A stretch of DNA of 64,000 nucleotides, taken from contig ML986635.1 in the NCBI GenBank assembly GCA_010094045.1, forward strand, positions 97,071 to 161,070. Direction: 5' to 3'. Shown in pieces: positions 12,667 to 23,954 of this stretch; positions within the stretch are counted from its first letter, which is position 1; the number at the start of each line of letters is the position of its first letter. The notes below the pieces were generated by a model, which made no database searches, was not told the origin of the DNA, and saw only the letters and a program-made list of their open reading frames with translations. This stretch comes from Lojkania enalia. Lineage: Eukaryota > Ascomycota > Dothideomycetes > Pleosporales. The translations under genes were made by a program, and so were the position numbers.

Positions 12667-13700
12667 GATGAGATTTGAGCGGTATTAACGGAGGTTGTGG
12701 GAAATATTCCTAGTAGAGAGGATGTAAACACGTAGGGAAAGCGTCCTACTTGGGGAGCGACAGTGACGAAATCGAACGAGGGTTGTGACCTCAATACAAA
12801 CGAGTGTAAGAAAGATTGGAATTAAAGACCTAAAGACGTACGCAGCAGCCGTGCCGGAAGGGTTGAAGAAGAGAGAAAACGGGCTGGGGAGGTGCGGGTT
12901 TTAGGGGATGGTGTGTTGCTGGTGGTCCCCCCCCGTCTATGGAATGCACGCATGCTGGTGATTGGCGGGCAGGGCAGTAGCGCGCACGGGCTCCTAAGCC
13001 AGGAAGACGCGAAGCATCGCCCAGGAGGCGCCCAGGCCTGCGGGCGGATCATCAAGCTCGCCCAGGAGCCTCTTCGCCGCCCACAAGCATTTGCTGAGAA
13101 AATTGGGGCAAACAGTTGATCGAGCTTCTTTCTGCAGCAGTGGTGCGCCCATCAGGGGCACCTGAAACGCGGCGTCGTCATTCTTCGTTGGAGGCGAAGA
13201 TCTAAATTAAACCCGCCGCGAACCAGCCGCTGTGGGACAGAAAAGCTCCCAGCGCCACTCCCGTTAAGCGTGTGAAAACCGGATTAGCACACTTTGGACG
13301 CGTCTGACGGTAACATCCCTGACCGCGTTTGGCAGTGTCCGCAGAGATTACATCCTCTTTCTCCCCTATTCAATTGCCTTTGATATTTTAGAGACTCTTA
13401 AGGGCGTATCCAATTCCATGGCTGAGTACACACACAAGGAGATGACTAAGCGTCATCACTCGACCTGGACCCGAAAATTTGATCTATGGGAAACATTACT
13501 ATTATAGTACGAATATCTCGCGAACCATGAAACTACACACGCTAGTGTAGCCACTACCATACCATCGTCTCGTGGTTACATCATGCTACAGATTCAGATA
13601 TCTTGCTCCAGCAGTATAAAATCCACCATTTTCTTACCCTTTCCAGATTCGTAAGCTTTTGACATGACTGTACCCGGATTTCCACTCCTCAACTCTGGCT
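12667..13700. other. Upstream region of the GH72 gene
   Basis: 1.03 kb between the GH72 start and the syntaxin stop. A G/C-rich patch near 12890-13090 includes an 8-C run at 12928-12935. No open frame with protein character and no RNA gene was seen. Confidence 0.4.
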
Positions 13701-14908
13701 CTACGAGTTATTATTAGACCTCAATCCGAAGTATAAACCAAGAACCAAAGCCAGAATGCAAACGATAGCAACACACACGGCTAGTGTCCACCATTTCAGC
13801 TTCCGAGCTCGTCGAGCGGATGCAATGCCCTTGTCGAGTTGTATATTGACGTTTTTAGTGTCCTGCTTGGTCCTGTCGGCGTTGTCATCGATTTGCGCAA
13901 CTTGCGGTTCCGCAATAACAACATGCTCGTTCAGCTGCTCGAATAACGTCGCCAATTCCATCATCGTCTTTTCAATGCGCTGGATATCGTTGTGGCGGGC
14001 CCGGACGGCACCGAGGACGCTCGCCGCTTGTCCGCTGCGGTTGCTCTTAAGCTGCAACAACTTGTTAGCAAATATTTCATTGTTCAGGGTTAAGTACGAC
14101 AACTAACGGCAGTTTGGAAGATACCCTCATCTCCCCAGTTCGCATTTGCTGCTTCCTGGATCTCGTCCTCCGTGGCTTCTGGGTTTACAATACGATATTG
14201 TCTGGCAATAGCCTCACGATATCGGTTCTCATAGTTTCGTTCTTCTTGTTGGAACTCTTCCAGCTGGGTCTTAAATGTCCGCTTCAGAGTATCCACCTGC
14301 GTCTGCTTGAAATTATTGCTGGGCTCTCGTGCCGCATCGCGTTCCAGGTACTTGATCTCGTCTTTAATGCCAGTGTTCATTACTTGTGTGTTCGTGACGA
14401 TGGCCTCTAGTTGCGCCGATGCGCCACTGTCCGGTGATGACAGCAACCGCTGGTGTACGCTGCCAATTTCCTGTATATTAGATGAAAGCTGCCTGATTCT
14501 GCTCCGCGCGCCTTCGATGCGCGCAAAGAAATCATCTTTGGATAGAGGCCCGGCGTACTGGTTGGTGGGAGGATGGCTAGGTGCCGAATATTGTGAACCT
14601 TGGGAGTAGTTGGAGTCACCATGGTTTAGTGCTGGAGGAGCTTCAAGTGGCTGCTCGCTCTGCTTATCACATTAGCATCGGATCTCGATCGCACAAACAC
14701 GCTCCACAGTCTAGAATAATGGGATCTGTCTTACCGCGCCGCCGTAAGGATTTGACGTTTCATGGCCGCTGGGTGCGCTATAATAAGGGTTCGATTGGTT
14801 TGGCCCACCGGTGTCGCCATATCCGCCATACCCAGCTTCGGCCTCGCCGTAGGGGTTGGACTGGCCGTAAGGATTTCCGCCGTATTGCTGGTACCCGCCG
14901 TAGGACAT
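13701..14908 (-). CDS. sso1: Plasma-membrane syntaxin (Sso1/Psy1-type t-SNARE)
   Basis: Exons 14908-14735, 14662-14108 and 14051-13701 (359 aa, closed frame). The N-terminus is a Gly/Tyr/Pro-rich NPYG-repeat tail as in mould Sso proteins. Residues about 75-240 form the Habc-type helical region. The SNARE helix (about 245-320) starts ASVLGAVRARHNDIQRIEKT and is followed by one C-terminal membrane anchor (WWTLAVCVAIVCILALVLGL). It should act with Sec9/SNAP-25 and a v-SNARE in fusion of secretory vesicles at the hyphal tip. An ungapped alignment to Sso1 from memory puts Ala (codon GCG, in HVVIAEPQ) where the zero-layer Gln is expected. The last intron's acceptor is taken as TTGCAG before CTTAAGAGC; AACAAG 9 nt upstream would add three residues. 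Confidence 0.9.
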
Positions 14909-16630
14909 GTTCCACTATGTATTGGTGATAGTAGACGGGTGAAATGGAAAGCTCAGGAAGACGACAGTACCTAAGCCGCGGAAGCACCGGGAATGCGATC
15001 GCCAAGCAAAACGAATAATTCAGCCGCTAAGTAAGGCTCGAACGATGGAATTGATGAAGAGTCAGAGAGATTGGAAGCTGTCAGCGCGACGGGAAGCTCG
15101 TAGTTGCCTAGGGAAGCGATAATTAAACCCGCCTCGGAGCGCTACCAGGGCTCCAAGCCTCAGAAAACGTCACCAGCAGATCTTACTATGGGGCTTACCC
15201 CACGTGCACACTAATCCTATATAGGCTAGACTTGGGGCGGAGCCACTGGGAACAGCCTCCAACACTGCACGAACCCGCTGCATTTTATGTATAACTGAAT
15301 GATTGATTCTGTCAAGCCTAGTACTTTTAGGTATCCTAAGGGCCTTTTCGCCATATTTTTTATACAATACCTGAGGCAGGATATCATGATTCAAGTCCTC
15401 CTGGAACTCGGGGAGAAAGCTCAAGGCAAAGGTGGCGATTGGAGAACTCAGAGACATTGCCAGGAAGCCGGTCATAGGGATAGATGCAATGATAGAGCTA
15501 ACGCCCAACATAGGCTCAGATAATACCCTCCAGGTTGATTGATAGCATCCGGGCAAGCCGCTATCACTTGAAGCGAAATTACATGAATCGTAACCCAAGC
15601 TGAAAGAACTAATGCATTCATCGCCTCTTCATAGCTAGAAGATAGAATGTGATGACAATAATACGCAGGAGGCACTCTGCGAAAGCATCATATTGAAAGC
15701 ACAAAAGCCTATGTGCAAAACGTCAATAATCTAATCTAAAACAACCGAGAGACAACTTCCACCCAAAGATCCGAGTCGGGACGTCCCCCAAAGGGCGTGA
15801 AATGGCCCCTAACAAGGGAATACTTTTGCGGCTGATGAGCAAAATATCCACCCAAAACATATTTCTGGCCTGCATATTGTCGTCTTGCCCCCACGCGAAA
15901 CATAATCAACTCTTCGACATTTTACATTCAAAACATAGTATCATTTAAGTTCCGGTGCCATGGGTTTCCCTTAGGACGTGAAGGGTTTTGCCATACACTC
16001 AATGCCACCCCTATGATGTCCCGACGGCAATCTTCAGCAATTTCATCTTGATGGGCGAGCTGCAGTATTCCCTCGTCCTTAGTCATCTTCGGCCGCTGTC
16101 CATCCGCATCTCGGGGTCTTGGAAAATTTTCTTTCTCTCTTAGCTTTGAGACTCCTCTACAAAGTCGCTTTTTATGCGTTGAGATTGCACTGGCGGACTT
16201 GGCCGCCATTTAGAGATTCTCGGAGATACACATGTCCGCGATAGAAGGCGGTGTCGTCGTTCTATTTACCAGTGCGCCTGGCCTACAATTGTTGTTCTTG
16301 CCTTCGTAGTCTATTTTAGAAGTTGGGAAGAACTAGGTATAGTATCTTTTTAGCCACGATTAGAGTAGTGATTTTCACATCTTGCTTTGCCTTGCCCTTA
16401 GTCTGCTTACTCTTCGTAGTTTTCTTCGCAAATTTTTCAAACATGGCTCGGATGGCTCCAACTTCACGGTGCTAGACTTTGCTATACTGCCCCCTCCCTA
16501 ACCTCGTCACGATAATAAAGTATGTTCTTGGATAGTACTTTTAAGGCTTCTTTCCATGTCTCTCCATTGTCCTCAAAAATATCTATCATTGCGATGAGCT
16601 AGACTACGGCTGGTGCGGTTGCCTAAAGGG
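14909..16630. other. Gene-poor stretch downstream of the syntaxin promoter
   Basis: 1.7 kb with scattered hydrophobic frames on the minus strand (15170-15675) that start without ATG and shift frame. They may be remnants of a membrane-protein gene, but I could not connect them or recognise a family. Composition is AT-richer than the flanking genes. Confidence 0.35.
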
Positions 16631-16663
16631 TGCCTCACTTGTTGAGCGTCTATCCCTGGATAG

Positions 16664-17164
16664 CAGTATCGTCGACTCAAAATCATCGCCACACTACTTT
16701 CCTCCTTCAAGGCGCTGAGATACCTCTGCCTCGACTTTTTGACTGAACTCTATGTACACCGCAACATCTTCGGGAGCACCACACGTAAATTCCACTATCC
16801 GACCCTAGCGACAGGCTTTCTGCATCACAAGGATTCCTTCGAGAAATTGCCTATCTCGGTAAGGACCGATCCTGAGATATCACAAATGTTTAAGTGTGAT
16901 CAAAGGGACTTTGGTCCCCTACGCGACATGTCTAAACTTATATATATAGGCATCGACCTCAACGCATTCGTAGAATGCGCCTTCACGATCCCTTCTGCTC
17001 GTCTACTCTGTCTCTCGGAAACACTACCGGTAAATATCGAGAAGTTGGACCTTTACATCGAAAAGAACTACGAATTATATAGGCGGCCGTCTTGGAGGAA
17101 TTGGGGCATTAATACAAGCAGAGACTTCCGAAGCTCAGGCTCATTTGTATTTATATTTACATGA
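16664..17164 (+). pseudogene. F-box/LRR-like remnant
   Basis: An open plus frame, free of stops from 16664 and ending at 17164, encodes leucine-rich segments (SSFKALRYLCLDFLTELY; MSKLIYIGIDLNAF; LPVNIEKLDLYIEKNYELYR) laid out like the C-terminal part of fungal F-box/LRR proteins. There is no credible ATG at the 5' side and no F-box. Upstream sequence at 16540-16660 breaks into other frames. It may be a decayed gene or the last exon of one I cannot assemble. The resemblance is by pattern only. Confidence 0.3.
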
Positions 17165-17791
17165 AGAAGATCATTTACACGGACAATAATATGGCTAGGC
17201 TTTCGAAGACATATGCTAAAAATGGAGTTGATTTTTTTTGTCTACGGATAATCCGGGGGTGGGGAGACAAGGCTGATCGAGAGTAAGGTATGCTCGCATA
17301 ATCGATCCTACTCCTTGTATACTTGATAAATGAACCGATCAGATATAGTTCAGGTAGTGTTCTGAAAGAGTGTAAAATTTCAGGTACAACAGCTATTTCC
17401 CCGCGCGCCTTACCATTGAAAGCTGTGAGCTCTCGTAAATTCAATTTTGATAGCATCTACCAATCTTCACCAGACAAATCAGCACGCTATTTTCACTGCT
17501 TATATACCTCCATCCGTATGGAAAGAGAAACACTCCCTATCACCGAAGAGATGCTACTATACTCCTTCCCAGCGCAGGTCCCTCACGAAAGCAAAACTCA
17601 CGCTGTAAAATCCCAGCCCACATCAAAACCTAAGCTGTAAGCAATAATAGCATTATTAAGAATCCTTCATTCTGGCTTCTAGAATGCATTCTGCTTTCCT
17701 ATACAGCCTTCAATCCTCGGAGCTTCCTACGCTCAGTATCTATCCTACACGCCTCATCCCACACCATCCCTCATTGAATAAATGATCACGC
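17165..17791. other. Intergenic, no gene seen
   Basis: 627 bp. A 105-codon plus frame at 17323-17640 is low in recognisable features. Nothing can be supported. Confidence 0.35.
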
Positions 17792-18286
17792 TCAAGCCCC
17801 CCGTCCACCCCTCTCGTCCTGCATCCCAATTGCCGGATCCGGCGCCTCCGGAAACTCTTGCTTCGCCTTCGCCTTCCCGCCCGCCGAGTCACGCTGCTCA
17901 GTCGCATGGCCGCCGGTGTTTGTTTCTTTCGCGCTGCTGAGGTTAGCGTCAGCTGTATCTTGCGCCAGGCATCAAGCTATGACTCACTGCTGCGCGTCTT
18001 TCAGATTTGCGGTCTGGACGTCATGATGGTTGCCTTCTCGTGCTTTCTTTGTGGCGTGGTCGGATGCTGGGTAGCGGTCTGTGGCTGCGTAGTCGTTTGT
18101 GCTGGGGTCCTCGGGGTAATTTTCGTCCTTCTGTAATCGAGATGAGAAGGCGAAGTGCCTTGCGTATGCGGTTTGTGCGAGGCGGATCGAGGATGGGTGG
18201 CTTGATAAGATGGATTGATGTAGGGAAGAATACGTCGATAGGCGGCGGTAGAAGGTTAGGAATTCGGAGGGGGATGGAGATGTCAT
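17792..18286 (-). CDS. Conserved-looking small protein of unknown function
   Basis: Exons 18286-17988 and 17936-17792 with a 51-nt intron (GTGAGT donor, CTAAC branch, CTCAG acceptor) give 147 aa. The N-terminal half (SPSEFLTFYRRLSTYSSLHQ, SSIRLAQTAYARHFAFSSRL) looks helical and ordered. The C-terminal half is hydrophilic and ends QEFPEAPDPAIGMQDERGG plus a few residues. Only this junction joins the two coding-like parts in frame. An in-frame ATG 12 nt upstream (18298) is an alternative start. No signal peptide or membrane segment is present. I do not recognise the family. It shares a 355-bp divergent upstream region with pcc1. Confidence 0.6.
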
Positions 18287-18641
18287 GATCTTTCCCATCT
18301 CTCCCTTCTCTTCGATTTCAAGGTGTTTGGAGGATCGCGGTTGATCGAGCTTCAAAGAGGTCGGTGGATGAAAAGTAAAGCGGGATTGGCTCCATTCGCA
18401 ATATGTGCAACTCCATTTGATCCCCTAGTGTGACCATGATCTCTGGAGCTCATTCAAGTCGTCATTGTGCATCATCAATTGGGAGCTTCGAAGCAGGTTA
18501 GCCGCACTAGCCCTTTTTTTACGGATTGCGGGGGCGGGGTGAGCCGCCAAATTTCGAACCTCGAGCTACGGCACGCAGTGATTGATGAATGTATACGCAA
18601 CGACGACTATGAAGGGCAGAACCGTGGACACTGTCTCCGCC
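18287..18641. promoter_or_regulatory. Compact bidirectional promoter region (147-aa gene / pcc1)
   Basis: The two start codons lie 355 bp apart in divergent orientation, so both promoters must sit here. No individual factor site can be named with confidence. Confidence 0.4.
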
Positions 18642-19043
18642 ATGGAGGCTAAGACGGATGAGGATTTCCCTTATACTTTGTAAGTTCTCCTCAAGAGTCA
18701 CTTGCGAAATGTTGAGATGCTAATAGCTATTAGGACTATCGACATCCCCTTCCCCTCCGCCTCCCTCGCACACACCGCACACCTCGCCCTACGCGTAGAC
18801 CAGGAACTTTCCCCACTCGTCCGACGTTCCTTCTCGCTCGCATCACCCTCAGATTCCGATGTGCAATCTATTCTTCGAGTGCAGTATAGGGCAACCACTA
18901 ATCGAATGTTGCGCGTTGCGGTCAATGGGTTCTTCGAAAGCATCGGCGTTGTCCTCAATGTGATGAGAGATCTAGACGTTGATGTCTATGAGGAGCCAGT
19001 GACGGAGAGTATGGACGGGGTACAAGGCCTCGTTACTAAGTGA
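18642..19043 (+). CDS. pcc1: EKC/KEOPS complex subunit Pcc1
   Basis: Exons 18642-18679 and 18734-19043 (54-nt intron) give 115 aa. The spliced frame reads DEDFPYTLTIDIPFPSASLA and continues with QELSPLVRRSFSL, YRATTNRMLRVAVNGF and a final helix; this is the compact beta-alpha fold of CTAG/Pcc1 proteins. Pcc1 drives dimerisation of KEOPS, the complex that makes t6A37 on ANN-decoding tRNAs and is also linked to telomere maintenance and transcription in yeast. The start at 18642 has a strong GCCATGG context; an in-frame ATG at 18609 would add 11 residues. Convergent with rex3. Confidence 0.9.
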
Positions 19044-19548
19044 ACCTGCAGCAGATGGTTACCGGACACGGGTATTCGCTGGATAGTTATGTCTGACACA
19101 AACGACAGGATGGGACAAAAGAAGCTATAGTTCGAACGGGTGCTGGAGAATAGAGGTAGGCATGATCGGCTGCCTTTCGGAATATCTAATGTTGGAGCTC
19201 GGATGAGCTATTGAAGACGACAAAGCTCGCGAAGAGCTACTCATCGAGCTACGTCCCGTACAAACGACAAGGGACACTAGGCATTATTTACGCAGCAAGA
19301 AAACACTTCGGCACCTAAATGGGAATATGATCTATATTTGAATAGGAATACATCACGAGACAAGATGAGGGCTCTGTGTTCCATGTATATATATGCATAA
19401 GCTGGAAGAGACTCGGGGTATCATAAATATGCCCTAATATTAGTACAGCCATTTGTAATCCTGATCACTAGACTCATTCTCTAGAACCTAGGGAATGTGG
19501 TATATATGCTACATTGAATTAGCGACGAAGGATGCATATCATGCCAAT
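19044..19548. other. Convergent intergenic region pcc1/rex3
   Basis: 505 bp between two converging stop codons; AT-rich with a TATATATATG patch near 19386. It presumably holds the 3' UTRs and poly(A) signals of both genes. No gene seen. Confidence 0.4.
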
Positions 19549-21585
19549 TTACCCCTTGGCACCTTCGTGTCGCTTTCTGCTCCCTTCATCTTCTACGCCC
19601 TCTTCATCATATTCGCCAAACTTCCTCTTGGTGCCCTCGTCTAGGGGCTTTGCACTGGCGCCTACCATGGATGGTGCAGGCAGAGTATATGTCGCCGGTG
19701 GCACCCCGTCCGGAATTGGAGGATAAAGCCCATCGTCTTGAATGGTCCATCCATCCCTCTTCAAGATCTTCCACTGATTAGCTATTACTAGTCTTACCAG
19801 CTCCCCTGTTGCTTTTGCATCTTCGAAGCTATCATGACCTGCAGCCCCGCCTTGCTGAATGGCTAAACCCAGATGTAACTTAGAAAGATTGCGAAGAGCA
19901 TATCGAAGAGGCAGACCAGCAGGGTGCGGATAGAGAAAAACCGTATCTACGATTGACGGGTGCACGAGACGAATGGCGTTAAGATCATTTTCAAGAGCGT
20001 GACCGATGACGGGAGTGTCGCGTGAGACGAGTGACAGAAACAAATCGCGAGCTTCATATGGCGACTCAACGATGCGGAGGTCCTTAGGGTCTATGCTGGG
20101 ATCCTTGAAATCGTATGGTTTCGCGCTAAAAAACTTCTCGGTAGTGATGCCAGAGAAGCGTGTATTGACGTCTAGAATATGGCCAAGCGGACGCACGAGA
20201 ACGTCGAGAATAGGTGTGTGAGATGGCCAGGAGACAGCAGTAAGCCGCATGAGCTCGAGGCCCAGGGTGGTGTATCCCATTTCGCAGTCGAAACAAACAG
20301 CTGTATGTGACTCGATCTTATCATTCTCCGGAGTCTCGATGAAGGGCATAATGAGTGCAAGGCGATTTGCTGCCGAGACCTTGTAAACATGTGTATCGTG
20401 TGTGGTACAGCCTGCTGATCCGACCGCCTCCCCGCAACATGTCCATTTGCTTGGCCCTGGAAGCGCTCCCTTTGCCTTCTTAGGTCGTAGGAGCTTACCC
20501 CAGTGATAAGTACACTTCCCTCCTGACGTGAGAGCTCCGTCTTCCTCTCGGCGTTCCGGAAATACCTGGAAGCGAGTGTTGCATCGATCGCAAATCTCCC
20601 AAAAGTTGGCTGTATACTGTGCTCTCCGTGTCTCTTCGATATCCTCCTCCGTTGGCAACTTGGTGACATATCCGTGCGAATCTAAACCTGTCCGTGGAGA
20701 TAAAAGACGAGATAGAAAGATGACTTCTTCTTCCGGAGTGAGACCAGTCTTGACCGGCTCTGGCGCTTTTTCAGTCGGCTTCACGGTCGTCTTTTCGCTC
20801 TCTCTAGCAATACTTTCTCGCCTGGACTTAACCCAATCGTCTAAAGACATCTTCTTTAGGGCAACTAGACGCTGTTTGAGAACGTTCTCATATACAGCAG
20901 CATGCTGCACAGCAACCTTTTCTTCCTCGTCAACGACAGCCTTGTTAAGCTGATTCTCATTCAAATGCAGCGCCTTGATGTTTGCATCCGAGCTCTTGAA
21001 GACTTTTTCATTCAATGGAGCCATAAACTGTCGTAGCATTTTCAACATGGTCAATCTTCGCGTCCATGCTACTGGGTCCCTCGGCACTTTGCGCGGTGTT
21101 AGATCTACATTGACTTCTGGTTTCGGGGCTGCCTTTGCTGCCGAAGGTTTTGGTGGCGGAGAAACCGATCTTGTAGCAGAACGTGGGAGGGTTAGGTCAG
21201 TTTTCACGAGAGGCGTCTTCGCTGGGGGTTTTCCGATCGCATAGGTTCCGCTCCTAGACCCTTTGTTCTGCTGCGAAGAAGACGGTTCTTTGTGAGCAAT
21301 AGAACCGCCAAAGGCTGTTTGTACTGTTGATGGGCTTGTATTTCGGCTAGCTTGCAAAGCCGGTTCCTTTGTGCGATTGTCCAATTTCGGTCGTTTTGAC
21401 TCTCGACGAGCCCCACCAGAAAAATTGGTGGTAAATTTAGCAGGTTGAGCCTTTCGGCTCTTGTCGGCATTATGAGAAAAGAGACAATGCGGGAGCTCGC
21501 ATTTGTCCCCCGCAGGACACGCTGAGCTACTGAAGCTGCTGAAGGATGGGAGTGAAGGCCACATAGTGATTGGAAATCTTTCCAT
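19549..21585 (-). CDS. rex3: RNA exonuclease 3 (DEDDh 3'-5' exonuclease)
   Basis: A single exon of 678 aa. The N-terminus has a small Cys/His cluster (SACPAGDKCELPHCLFSHN) as in Rex3/REXO1 proteins, then a long basic, disordered region to about residue 400. The exonuclease domain follows: Exo I with DxE (CFDCEMGYTTLGLELMRL), Exo II (VIGHALENDLNAIRLVH) and Exo III with the DEDDh His/Asp (AGHDSFEDAKATGEL). Rex3 trims 3' ends of stable RNAs such as RNase MRP RNA in yeast. The start is ambiguous: 21585 is the first ATG, while 21564 (MWPSLPSF) is closer to the usual short distance before the Cys cluster. The C-terminus is charged (KRKFGEYDEEGVEDEGSRK). Confidence 0.9.
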   Translation of the reverse strand: MERFPITMWPSLPSFSSFSSSACPAGDKCELPHCLFSHNADKSRKAQPAKFTTNFSGGARRESKRPKLDNRTKEPALQASRNTSPSTVQTAFGGSIAHKEPSSSQQNKGSRSGTYAIGKPPAKTPLVKTDLTLPRSATRSVSPPPKPSAAKAAPKPEVNVDLTPRKVPRDPVAWTRRLTMLKMLRQFMAPLNEKVFKSSDANIKALHLNENQLNKAVVDEEEKVAVQHAAVYENVLKQRLVALKKMSLDDWVKSRRESIARESEKTTVKPTEKAPEPVKTGLTPEEEVIFLSRLLSPRTGLDSHGYVTKLPTEEDIEETRRAQYTANFWEICDRCNTRFQVFPERREEDGALTSGGKCTYHWGKLLRPKKAKGALPGPSKWTCCGEAVGSAGCTTHDTHVYKVSAANRLALIMPFIETPENDKIESHTAVCFDCEMGYTTLGLELMRLTAVSWPSHTPILDVLVRPLGHILDVNTRFSGITTEKFFSAKPYDFKDPSIDPKDLRIVESPYEARDLFLSLVSRDTPVIGHALENDLNAIRLVHPSIVDTVFLYPHPAGLPLRYALRNLSKLHLGLAIQQGGAAGHDSFEDAKATGELVRLVIANQWKILKRDGWTIQDDGLYPPIPDGVPPATYTLPAPSMVGASAKPLDEGTKRKFGEYDEEGVEDEGSRKRHEGAKG

Positions 21586-22443
21586 GGTAAGTGATGGGGG
21601 ACATGACTGCAATCGAAATTGAATACCTAACCTACCCAACTACGAGAACGCTGTTTACTGGCATTAGATTGGGGCCCCTTGTGTCCAGCGTCCGATTGAA
21701 GTTACCTAACTGTTTTGGCAGGAACTCCTGAGCTCTGTGCAGCGACAAGCAGCGAGAGCACGCCTATGCGTTCACAGGGCGTGAGTGCCCGGACAAAGAA
21801 GTTGGCCTTGCTCTTTCCGGACGTTCATTGAGCTGTACTAGTACGTCGCAGGTGATGGTCAAGGGACCGTTCAACCGTGTGCTGCGGGACGGAATAGTCC
21901 TTGAACGGAAGCTCCAGGCTCGAGACCTACCTCCGGGGCCGACGTGCCCAAGGTGCGGTGAGTTCGGCTGGTGCTGAGATTCAACGTCGGTCCGAGGACG
22001 AAGAATAGTGGTTTGGTGTTGCAGATGTGGCGCAGGCCTCAATGAATCTCGCCGGTTGGCCTGTGCCCTGCCAAGCGATGCAGGCGGCCGGGACCGTGAT
22101 TAGTCCGCGCGTCGCTTTCTCGCTGTGGCATGACGTCGACTATTTGTAGCCGTTTTCCATGCGTGCTTCTGCTCTACTTGTACCATTGCGCGCGCGTTTT
22201 GATACGGGAGGGCCAGCAGCTTTCGGGGGAACAGTCTCACCGCTTCGCACTCGGTTGCGGCTAGGTTATCGCATGTCCCCCGCCAAGGAAGGCACTGCAG
22301 GCACTCTCGTCGTAGCTCCGACGCACCAACGCGATAAGCCCGCCTCACGAGGTAAGGACACCCTAGGGATATAATTACTGTGTCTCCGCGTTTCGTGCGG
22401 TCCACGCTTGCCGCACCCCTACTTCACATTTTTACTGTATTCG
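21586..22443. other. Divergent intergenic region rex3/lipase
   Basis: 858 bp between two divergent starts. G/C-rich, with short shadow frames only. Nothing beyond promoter function can be proposed. Confidence 0.4.
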
Positions 22444-23954
22444 ATGGACACCGCTGCTCCGGCTTCCCCCTCCTCCAAGCCCAACCATCTCTGCGTCCTC
22501 GTCCATGGGTAAGCGCTATCAAGCACGCGACACTGTTTGCGGCTCCCCAACCACGCCCCGCCACTGCGATAGGGGCTCTGGAATCGGCCACCGTACTTCA
22601 GCGATCCTCCTCTGCAGAACTCAGACGCTGACGCCTTGTTTGCAGACTCTGGGGCACTCCAGACCACTTGAAGTTTCTCGCCACCTCCCTTCGTGACAAG
22701 TACCCCGAAGACAAACTCCACATCCTCGTTCCGAAGCGCAACTCTGGTAGCTTCACCTACGATGGCATCGAATTGGGCGGCGAGCGTGTCGCCAACGAAG
22801 TAGAAGAGACGTTGGAAGATTTGGCAAGAAGCGGCCATGAGATTAAGAAGCTCAGCGTAATCGGATACTCCCTCGGTGGGTTGATATCGCGCTATGCCAT
22901 CGGCCTTCTCTATCACAAGGGGATGTTTGAGAAGATAGAGCCTGTGAATTTCACCACCTTTGCGACTCCACATCTCGGGGTGCGAACGCCTCTCCGAGGA
23001 TATCACAACCACATTTGGAATGTGCTGGGAGCCCGGACCCTCTCCCAAAGCGGCAAACAGTTGTTCACTATAGACAAATTTCGAGATACCGACCGACCGC
23101 TTCTTGCTGTTCTTGCGGACCCTGACAGCATCTTCATCCGAGCGCTCGCTTACTTCAAGCACCGAAGCTTGTACGCAAACATCGTCAATGATCGTAGCGT
23201 GGTCTATTACACAGCCGGCGTTTCCAAGACGGATCCCTTTGTCCAGCCAGACGCTGTAAACGTCAATTACCTTCGCGGCTACGAGCCCGTCATCATCGAT
23301 GAGGCCAATCCTGTCTCCACGAAGGAGCCAGAGGCATTGCCGGCATTTAGAGAGCGGTTGACAAGCGGCACGCGAACGGTATTCGGTCGCTTGCCTTTTA
23401 TGGTCTTCCTCATCCTGTTCATTCCAATTGGATCCTCGATCTTCCTTCTTAACTCTGCGATTCAATCACTCCGTAGCCGTCAGCGTATCCGCATGCATGA
23501 AGAGGGGAGGGCTGGGATTGATATTGGAAGATATCGGATTCCACTCATGATCAACGACATGCGGAAGGAGGTGGAGGACATGTTCGAGAACGTCAACAAC
23601 ACGCAAGAGCAAGAATATCTGCCTACTGGTAGTGAGGAGCTTGCATCTCCCACACAGCAATCGCTAAGTCTCTTGCGCAAAACGTCATCCAAGTCTCTTG
23701 ATGAATCAGATTCGAATCTTGATTCCTTGGAAGAAAGCAAAACAGGGCTCGCTCCTCAATTCCCTACTTTGGCCTTGACTCCTGACCAGTTTGCTATGAT
23801 CGATGCATTGGACAGCGTTGGCTTCAAAAAGTACCCCGTCCATATTCACAATCATCGTCACAGCCACGCGGCTATTATTCGACGCATGGACAAAAAGGGT
23901 TTTGAAGAGGGTTTTGTTGTGGTCCGACATTGGCTCGAGCAATTTGAACTTTGA
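22444..23954 (+). CDS. Lipid-droplet phospholipase-like lipase (Lpl1/YOR059C, DUF676 fold)
   Basis: Exons 22444-22508 and 22646-23954 (137-nt intron with a GCTGAC branch and TTGCAG acceptor) give 457 aa. The junction yields NHLCVLVHGLWGTPDHLKF, the start of a serine-hydrolase fold with the oxyanion HG. The nucleophile elbow is GYSLGG (residues about 90-95) and FATPHLG follows, both typical of DUF676 lipases. One hydrophobic segment (FMVFLILFIPIGSSIFLL, about residue 270) may anchor or embed the protein. The C-terminus has a His-rich end (HIHNHRHSHAAIIRR). In yeast the homolog Lpl1 is a lipid-droplet phospholipase; location and substrate here are inferred. Confidence 0.88.

Noticed and set aside
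15170..15675. Hydrophobic minus frames resembling a membrane protein
   Set aside because: No ATG in good context, frame changes between segments and no recognisable family; kept only as a comment on the gene-poor stretch.
20172..20669. 165-codon minus frame inside rex3
   Set aside because: Same-strand alternate frame fully within the exonuclease coding region.
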